Positions 5,673 through 8,820 of a stretch of 8,820 nt of DNA are shown in pieces. Within the stretch, counting starts at the first letter, position 1; every line of letters begins with the position of its first letter. This stretch comes from Planctomycetales bacterium (GTDB taxonomy: Bacteria; Planctomycetota; Phycisphaerae; SM23-33): the NCBI GenBank assembly GCA_030631125.1, contig DAOVLS010000076.1, forward strand, positions 1-8,820. The letters are read 5' to 3'. Made by a program: the position numbers and the translations under genes. The notes under the pieces are model-generated. The model was given only the letters and a program-made list of their open reading frames with translations. It ran no database searches and was not told the origin of the DNA.

Positions 5673-6653
5673 TTATTTGGAAAACAAACTGCTTACGGAT
5701 TCACTGGAAAACAAACTGCTGACGGATTCGTCGTTATGGATGCAATGGATCGCCTTGCCGATGAGTTCTGCCACCGAGAGGACCTTCAGTTTCAGCGCAT
5801 CGACGGTCTCGGACGGGATGGGGATCGTGTCGGTAACGACAATCTCGTCTATTGGCGCTGCGGTGAGCCGCTCGACCGCCGGGCCGCAGAGAATCGCGTG
5901 GGTCGCGCCGACAATTATCCGCTCGGCGCCCTCGTCCTTGCAGAGTTTGGCTGCGGCGCTGACGGTCCCTGCCGTCGAGATCATGTCGTCCATCATCAGG
6001 ACGGTCTTGCCGGCAACGTCCCCGATGACTCGCCCGATGGCGACGTCCATTCCGCTGGTGCGGCGCTTGTCGATGACGGCGAAATCTCCGCCGAGACGTT
6101 CGGCGTACACGCGGGCATGCTTGGCGTTGCCGGCGTCGGGACTGACCAGCACGAGATTGTCCAGTTTGCAGCGCCGGAAATAATTGTTAAAAACAGGTTC
6201 GGCGTAGAGATTATCGACGGGGATGTCGAAGAAGCCCTGAATCTGCCCGGCGTGAAGGTCTATCGTAAGGACGCGGTCGGCCCCGGCGGTGGAAATCAAA
6301 TTGGCCACCAACTTGGCGGTAATCGGGACTCTGCCTTCGTCTTTGCGGTCCTGGCGGGCGTAACCGAAATACGGAATTACCGTTGTTATGCGCTCTACCG
6401 ATGCTCGGCGGGCGCAGTCGATAAAGATTAACAACTCCATCAGGCTGTCGTTGGTCGGCGGACACGTCGGCTGGATGAAGAAAATGTCGCGCCCGCGGAC
6501 GTCCTCGTCCAGTTTGACGATCAGTTCGCCGTCCGGGAACGGTTCAGACGTTACATGCCCCAGTGACAGACCGAGGTGATCGGCTATCTGGCGGGACAGC
6601 ACCGGATGCGCCCGACCCGAAAACACCTTTAAATTATCATCTAAATTATCCAT
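5673..6653 (-). CDS. prs: ribose-phosphate pyrophosphokinase (PRPP synthetase)
   Basis: Prs transfers pyrophosphate from ATP to ribose 5-phosphate, making PRPP for purine, pyrimidine, NAD, histidine and tryptophan synthesis. The product is 326 aa from the ATG at 6653, close to the usual 310-320. Seen motifs are LKVFSGRAHPVLS (8-20), the flexible-loop region YARQDRKDEGRVPI (98-111), the metal-binding DLHAGQIQGFFDIPVDNL (132-149), SPDAGNAKHA (171-180), the KRRTSG loop (196-201) and the PRPP loop VLMMDDMISTAGT (218-230). The C-terminus carries a duplicated ESVSSLFS block. The frame stays open upstream through the tRNA-Gln gene, but that extension is not Prs-like and would overlap the tRNA, so the internal ATG was chosen. 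It is 32 nt downstream of tRNA-Gln. Confidence 0.96.
   Translation of the reverse strand: MDNLDDNLKVFSGRAHPVLSRQIADHLGLSLGHVTSEPFPDGELIVKLDEDVRGRDIFFIQPTCPPTNDSLMELLIFIDCARRASVERITTVIPYFGYARQDRKDEGRVPITAKLVANLISTAGADRVLTIDLHAGQIQGFFDIPVDNLYAEPVFNNYFRRCKLDNLVLVSPDAGNAKHARVYAERLGGDFAVIDKRRTSGMDVAIGRVIGDVAGKTVLMMDDMISTAGTVSAAAKLCKDEGAERIIVGATHAILCGPAVERLTAAPIDEIVVTDTIPIPSETVDALKLKVLSVAELIGKAIHCIHNDESVSSLFSSESVSSLFSK
5678..5729. repeat. 27-bp tandem duplication at the 3' end of prs
   Basis: Two 25-bp copies (5678-5702 and 5705-5729) match at 24 of 25 positions with a 27-bp period. Each covers TGGAAAACAAACTGCT, one variable base, then ACGGATTC. The period is a multiple of three, so Prs gains nine extra residues: ESVSSLFS occurs twice before the stop. 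Other Prs proteins end near a single VS.LF motif, so the copy next to the stop is probably the addition. Confidence 0.9.
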
Positions 6654-6685
6654 GACTCGGTTTCTGTCCCTGGACTCTATTTTTT

Positions 6686-6757
6686 CAACCCGGCCAGGAC
6701 TCGAACCTGGAATGCGAGTACCAAAAACTCGTGTGTTACCAATTACACCACCGGGTT
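6686..6757 (-). tRNA. tRNA-Gln (anticodon TTG)
   Basis: On the minus strand all 72 nt fold as a tRNA. The acceptor stem AACCCGG pairs fully with CCGGGTT and the D arm is GTG/CAC. The anticodon stem CGAGT/ACTCG carries the loop TTTTGGT, giving anticodon TTG and reading CAA. The variable loop is CATT, and the T arm CCAGG-TTCGAGT-CCTGG is perfect. The discriminator is G, as expected for glutamine. CCA is not encoded (the next bases are AAA), so it must be added by CCA transferase. It lies 32 nt before prs in the same direction and probably shares its transcript, needing RNase P and 3' processing. Confidence 0.95.
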
Positions 6758-6772
6758 TTTTAGTAATTAGCT

Positions 6773-6800
6773 TTTCAGCAGTCAGCAATCAGCGGTCAGT
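6773..6800. repeat. four units of the 7-bp NNTCAGC repeat
   Basis: TTTCAGC, AGTCAGC, AATCAGC and GGTCAGT follow each other without gaps just upstream of tRNA-Gln. It is the same unit, in the same orientation, as the seven-unit array at 2701-2749, so the element is dispersed in this genome's spacers. Confidence 0.65.
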
Positions 6801-6977
6801 AGTCCGTTTAGCCGTCGTCGGCCTGCGGTGATCCGTGTCGAACCGTACGACGACGCGAAAAGACAGCGGCGGTTGCCCGGCCCGAGGCCTGAACAAGCGG
6901 CCGCTAACTGCTCGTCCATTTCTCATTCGACCTGATGCCGAAGAGACGCCCGCGGGGGCCGACACTCAATGCAATAC

Positions 6978-7019
6978 TTATCGGGCGATAATCTACAGGA
7001 CGACCCCCGCACGTGTCAA
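6978..7019 (-). promoter_or_regulatory. sigma70-type promoter of the tRNA-Gln-prs cluster, overlapping a palindrome
   Basis: On the minus strand TTGACA (7019-7014) is followed after 18 nt by TAGATT (6995-6990), a perfect -35 and a 4/6 -10. Transcription would start near 6983. The 14-bp inverted repeat TTATCG-CC-CGATAA (6991-6978) overlaps the end of the -10 and the start site, a classic place for a repressor operator. It is the best promoter I see upstream of tRNA-Gln and prs. Activity and regulation are inferred. Confidence 0.5.
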
Positions 7020-7143
7020 CTGGAAATTACTCACACTGACCGATTTCGCGACAAAAAGTTTCTACGTCCTGACGCAATAAGCGGTTGGTGGAAACAGAAC
7101 CACTGCTTCTTTTCGTCGGTTTTTTACGATTTACCTTGTTTTG

Positions 7144-8130
7144 CTATCGCATTCGCGAGGGGGTGTTCCACATGTCGGCGTTGGGGCCCATTTTCTGCTT
7201 GAGCGGTTCGGTTATCTCGTCAAGCTTGGCCGTCACGTCGGCTGAAAGCGTCAGGTCGCCGGCGGCGGCGTTGTGGCGGACCTGTTCGGGCGAGCGAGCG
7301 CCCGCGATAACGCTGGCTACACCGTCGCGCCCGATCAGCCACGCCAGCGTCATTGCCGCGGTGTCCAGACCGGACTGCTCTGCGAGATCGGCGATTTCGG
7401 CGATGGCTTTGAAGGTTTCTTCTTCAGCGCCGGCTTCGCCGTGGGAGGCTGCGGACCTGTCGCTGCTGTAAAGGCGGGTCCGCGCACGCCCGGCGGGAAC
7501 GTCGTCGGCGCTGCGGAACTTGCCCGTCAGAAGTCCCTGCATCATCGGGCTGTAGCATGTTACCGGAACCTCGGCAGCCAGGGACGCCGGGAGTATCTCG
7601 AATTCTATCGCGCGCCACAGGAGGTTATATGGCAACTGGTTGACCGACGGGACCATCAGGTCGAGCATATCCGAAAGGTCTGCCGCTCCGAAGTTGCACA
7701 CAGCCAGGTGGCGAACCTTACCGGCGGACTTGAGGTCCTCCAGCGCGCGAACGGTTTCGGCGAACGGGACGTTCCGGTTGGGCCAATGGATGTGATACAG
7801 GTCGATGTAATCGGTGCGGAGGTTTATAAGACTCTCTTCGCACGCGGCGGTTATCCGCTCGGTATCGGCGCCCCTGATAAATTTGCTGCCAATGACGACC
7901 TTGTCGCGGTCTGCGCCGAGCGCCTCGCCGAGAATCTGCTCGCTGTATCCTTTGCCGTACAACTCGGCTGTATCGAAGAAATTTATCCCGGCGTCAATGG
8001 CGGCGCGGATCGCGGCTATCGAGTCGGCTTTTTCCTGCGAACCCCAGGTCGCATCGCCCGCCAGCGCCCAGCATCCCAGGCATACCGAAGAAATTTCCAA
8101 TTGTCCCTGTGCGATTTTTGTGTATTTCAT
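7144..8130 (-). CDS. aldo/keto reductase family oxidoreductase
   Basis: The product is a soluble NAD(P)H-dependent reductase with a TIM-barrel fold, 328 aa from the ATG at 8130. Family features are the opening MKYTKIAQGQLEISSVCLG, the catalytic aspartate and tyrosine in NFFDTAELYGKGYSE (D53, Y58), lysine in VIGSKF (K83) and histidine in DLYHIHWPN (H115). Cofactor-phosphate contacts are expected in VIAGARSPEQVRHN (274-287). The C-terminus GPNADMW is typical of one AKR subgroup. The exact substrate cannot be told. An ATG at 8160 would add ten residues, but the -10 box of the likely promoter lies inside that extension and MKYTKI fits the family start. It is divergent from tRNA-Val and not part of the ribosomal cluster. 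Confidence 0.9.
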   Translation of the reverse strand: MKYTKIAQGQLEISSVCLGCWALAGDATWGSQEKADSIAAIRAAIDAGINFFDTAELYGKGYSEQILGEALGADRDKVVIGSKFIRGADTERITAACEESLINLRTDYIDLYHIHWPNRNVPFAETVRALEDLKSAGKVRHLAVCNFGAADLSDMLDLMVPSVNQLPYNLLWRAIEFEILPASLAAEVPVTCYSPMMQGLLTGKFRSADDVPAGRARTRLYSSDRSAASHGEAGAEEETFKAIAEIADLAEQSGLDTAAMTLAWLIGRDGVASVIAGARSPEQVRHNAAAGDLTLSADVTAKLDEITEPLKQKMGPNADMWNTPSRMR

Positions 8131-8137
8131 AACCGTT

Positions 8138-8165
8138 ATGTTAGCCCGATTTGTCGGCATGTCAA
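8138..8165 (-). promoter_or_regulatory. promoter of the aldo/keto reductase gene, probably giving a leaderless mRNA
   Basis: On the minus strand TTGACA (8165-8160) is followed after 16 nt by TAACAT (8143-8138), a 4/6 -10. A start site about seven bases further falls at 8130-8132, at or next to the ATG at 8130. No Shine-Dalgarno-like sequence lies before that ATG, which fits a leaderless transcript. It runs back to back with the tRNA-Val promoter. Confidence 0.5.
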
Positions 8166-8177
8166 CACACGCCGCTC

Positions 8178-8206
8178 TTGGCAGGCGACAGATCGGCTGA
8201 TATACT
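8178..8206 (+). promoter_or_regulatory. sigma70-type promoter of tRNA-Val
   Basis: TTGGCA (8178-8183) and TATACT (8201-8206) are separated by 17 nt, each a 5/6 match to consensus. Transcription would begin near 8213, about three bases before the mature tRNA 5' end, leaving almost no leader to trim. The hexamers are seen directly; activity is inferred. Confidence 0.65.
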
Positions 8207-8215
8207 AACAGGCTC

Positions 8216-8289
8216 GGGCGCGTAGCTCAGTTGGCTAGAGCGCTTCCCTTACAAGGAAGAAGTCACAGGTTCGAGTCCTGTCGCGCCCA
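8216..8289 (+). tRNA. tRNA-Val (anticodon TAC)
   Basis: The 74-nt sequence folds fully: acceptor GGGCGCG/CGCGCCC, D arm GCTC-AGTTGGCTA-GAGC, anticodon stem CTTCC/GGAAG, T arm ACAGG-TTCGAGT-CCTGT and discriminator A. The anticodon loop CTTACAA gives anticodon TAC, reading GTA and other valine codons by wobble. CCA is not encoded. It has its own promoter and stands alone, with a strong hairpin starting at its last base. Confidence 0.95.
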
Positions 8290-8322
8290 GTCTTCGTTCG
8301 CCGCTTTAGGCGAACGAAGACT
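8289..8322 (+). terminator. perfect 14-bp hairpin abutting the tRNA-Val 3' end
   Basis: AGTCTTCGTTCGCC (8289-8302) and GGCGAACGAAGACT (8309-8322) are exact complements around the loop GCTTTA. The first base is the tRNA discriminator. The position suggests a transcription stop or a 3'-processing signal for the tRNA precursor, but no T-run follows (the next bases are GCCACGG). It is therefore not a standard intrinsic terminator. The hairpin is certain; the terminator label is tentative. Confidence 0.45.
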
Positions 8323-8405
8323 GCCACGGACGAACGATTATTCTGAAATATTATCGGGATAGAGTTAGTAATGCGCGCCGCCGGATCGTCCGATGTTGTG
8401 GAGGG

Positions 8406-8433
8406 TTGGTAAATGGTGCGGTGCTGATATACA
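8406..8433 (+). promoter_or_regulatory. weak candidate promoter for the GH130-type gene
   Basis: TTGGTA (8406-8411) and TATACA (8428-8433) are spaced by 16 nt, each a 4/6 match. A start near 8440 would give a leader of about 120 nt. Chance matches of this quality are common, so this is only a suggestion. Confidence 0.25.
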
Positions 8434-8457
8434 GAGGGTGCCGGCTATGATGTGTGA

Positions 8458-8483
8458 TGATGTATCGCATCAGAATCATGATT
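8458..8483. promoter_or_regulatory. two dyads in the leader of the GH130-type gene
   Basis: TGATG-TATCG-CATCA (8458-8472) has 5-bp arms, and the perfect 10-bp palindrome AATCATGATT (8474-8483) follows immediately. They lie between the candidate promoter and the gene start, where a sugar-responsive repressor could bind. No regulator gene is visible in the window, and no family is assigned. Confidence 0.25.
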
Positions 8484-8561
8484 TCGCTGTTTTTCCGATG
8501 CCTGCCTTTGAGTCTGTCCGAATAACCCACTTTACCGCGGCCCTGGCAAGGAGTAAATTCT

Positions 8562-8820
8562 GTGCCTGCAGTTAAGGAAAAACTAATGGACCGCAGCATT
8601 GGCCACGATGTCATCAGAAGGTGTCCGTCTAATCCCCTGATTGGGCTGGAGGACCTTCCGTTCCGCAGTAGTGACATCTGGAACGCCGGCCTGGTCCGGT
8701 TCGGCGAGCAGTATCTGCTGCTGATCACGGTTGAGACGCTTGAAGGGCGATACTCCATATACCGTGCCGACAGTGACGATGGTGTGCATTTCACCGTGCA
8801 TTCCGAGCCGTTCATGTCGC
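8562..8820 (+). CDS. GH130-family glycosidase/phosphorylase, N-terminus (partial)
   Basis: The frame is open from a GTG at 8562 to the window edge, showing 86 residues. IRRCPSNPLIGLEDLPF (19-35), SSDIWNAGLVRFGEQYLLLITVE (37-59) and the SIYRADSDDGVHF block (65-77) match the first blade of the five-bladed GH130 beta-propeller. That family includes beta-mannoside phosphorylases and related hydrolases. No signal peptide is seen, so the product is probably cytoplasmic. The GTG has AAGGAG with 8-nt spacing; an ATG at 8586 with AAGGAA 6 nt before it is a credible alternative that drops eight residues. Catalytic residues are beyond the window, so activity and linkage specificity cannot be told. It lies downstream of tRNA-Val, with its own leader. 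Confidence 0.78.
   Translation, partial: MPAVKEKLMDRSIGHDVIRRCPSNPLIGLEDLPFRSSDIWNAGLVRFGEQYLLLITVETLEGRYSIYRADSDDGVHFTVHSEPFMS

Larger units (their letters stand above)
6758..7143. other. non-coding spacer and leader of the tRNA-Gln-prs cluster
   Basis: These 386 nt hold no convincing gene. The minus-strand promoter at 6990-7019 would give a leader of about 225 nt to the tRNA-Gln 5' end. The leader includes the four-unit TCAGC array (6773-6800) and GC-rich stretches such as GGCCGC. I recognise no riboswitch or ribosomal-protein leader. Downstream of the reductase stop (7143 towards 7080) I see only a weak GTGG/CCAC stem without a T-run, so no clear terminator. Short ORFs here look random. 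Confidence 0.55.

Noticed and set aside
4794..6431. Plus-strand ORF of 545 codons
   Set aside because: It is antisense to pth, rplY and prs. The His/Phe/Asp-rich composition and lack of any family motif mark it as a shadow.
6653..6788. Longer Prs with 45 extra N-terminal residues
   Set aside because: The extension is encoded by the tRNA-Gln gene and does not resemble Prs; the ATG at 6653 gives the standard N-terminus.
6782..6919. Minus-strand ORF of 45 codons in the leader of tRNA-Gln
   Set aside because: It ends in the TCAGC repeat array and has no clear ribosome binding site or family resemblance; length is within chance.
6835..7080. Plus-strand ORF of 81 codons starting at GTG
   Set aside because: It has no ribosome binding site, no recognisable motif, and overlaps the minus-strand promoter region of the tRNA-Gln-prs cluster.
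8216..8322. tRNA-Val as an integration site of a mobile element
   Set aside because: No integrase gene or repeat of the tRNA 3' end is seen in the window; the hairpin arms do not copy the tRNA sequence.
8351..8815. Minus-strand ORF of 154 codons
   Set aside because: It is antisense to the GH130-type coding region, which has a good ribosome binding site and recognisable family sequence.

Overview
The window is a chromosomal housekeeping region of a diderm bacterium. Most of it is one minus-strand gene cluster that joins nucleotide supply, translation and replication functions. Three things suggest a moderate-to-high-GC environmental Gram-negative: a BamA-type outer-membrane assembly gene at the left edge, acidic tails on ribosomal proteins S6, L9 and L25, and spacers filled with short degenerate repeats. 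My best guess is Planctomycetota, possibly Phycisphaerae. This is inferred from general style, with no marker phylogeny, and confidence is low to moderate.

Layout in the direction of transcription of the main cluster (minus strand, right to left): a sigma70-like promoter at 6990-7019, a leader of about 225 nt, tRNA-Gln(TTG), prs (PRPP synthetase), rplY (L25/CTC), pth (peptidyl-tRNA hydrolase), rpsF (S6), ssb, rpsR (S18), rplI (L9) and dnaB (replicative helicase). Junctions from prs to ssb are tight: 15 nt, 19 nt, a 4-nt ATGA overlap, then 15 nt. The ssb/rpsR (199 nt) and rpsR/rplI (123 nt) junctions are loose and hold inverted or tandem repeats. Downstream of dnaB is a 323-nt AT-rich spacer with a repeated GCGGGATT-type inverted repeat. 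It is followed by a separate strong promoter and the 5' end of a bamA-like gene, cut by the window edge.

The right-hand part differs. A minus-strand aldo/keto reductase gene (7144-8130) is divergent from a plus-strand tRNA-Val(TAC) gene (8216-8289). Their two promoters stand back to back, and the reductase mRNA may be leaderless. A perfect 14-bp hairpin abuts the tRNA-Val 3' end. The last 259 nt encode the N-terminus of a GH130-type glycosidase/phosphorylase on the plus strand, cut by the window edge.

Functionally, Prs makes PRPP for nucleotides, L25, S6, S18 and L9 are ribosome parts, Pth recycles stalled peptidyl-tRNA, and SSB and DnaB work at the fork. I see no mobile element, CRISPR array, toxin-antitoxin pair, defence locus or clearly new system. 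The points most worth a second look are small-scale: a tandem duplication of the Prs C-terminus, acidic tails on three ribosomal proteins, promoter-embedded dyads, a likely leaderless promoter and several intergenic repeat families.
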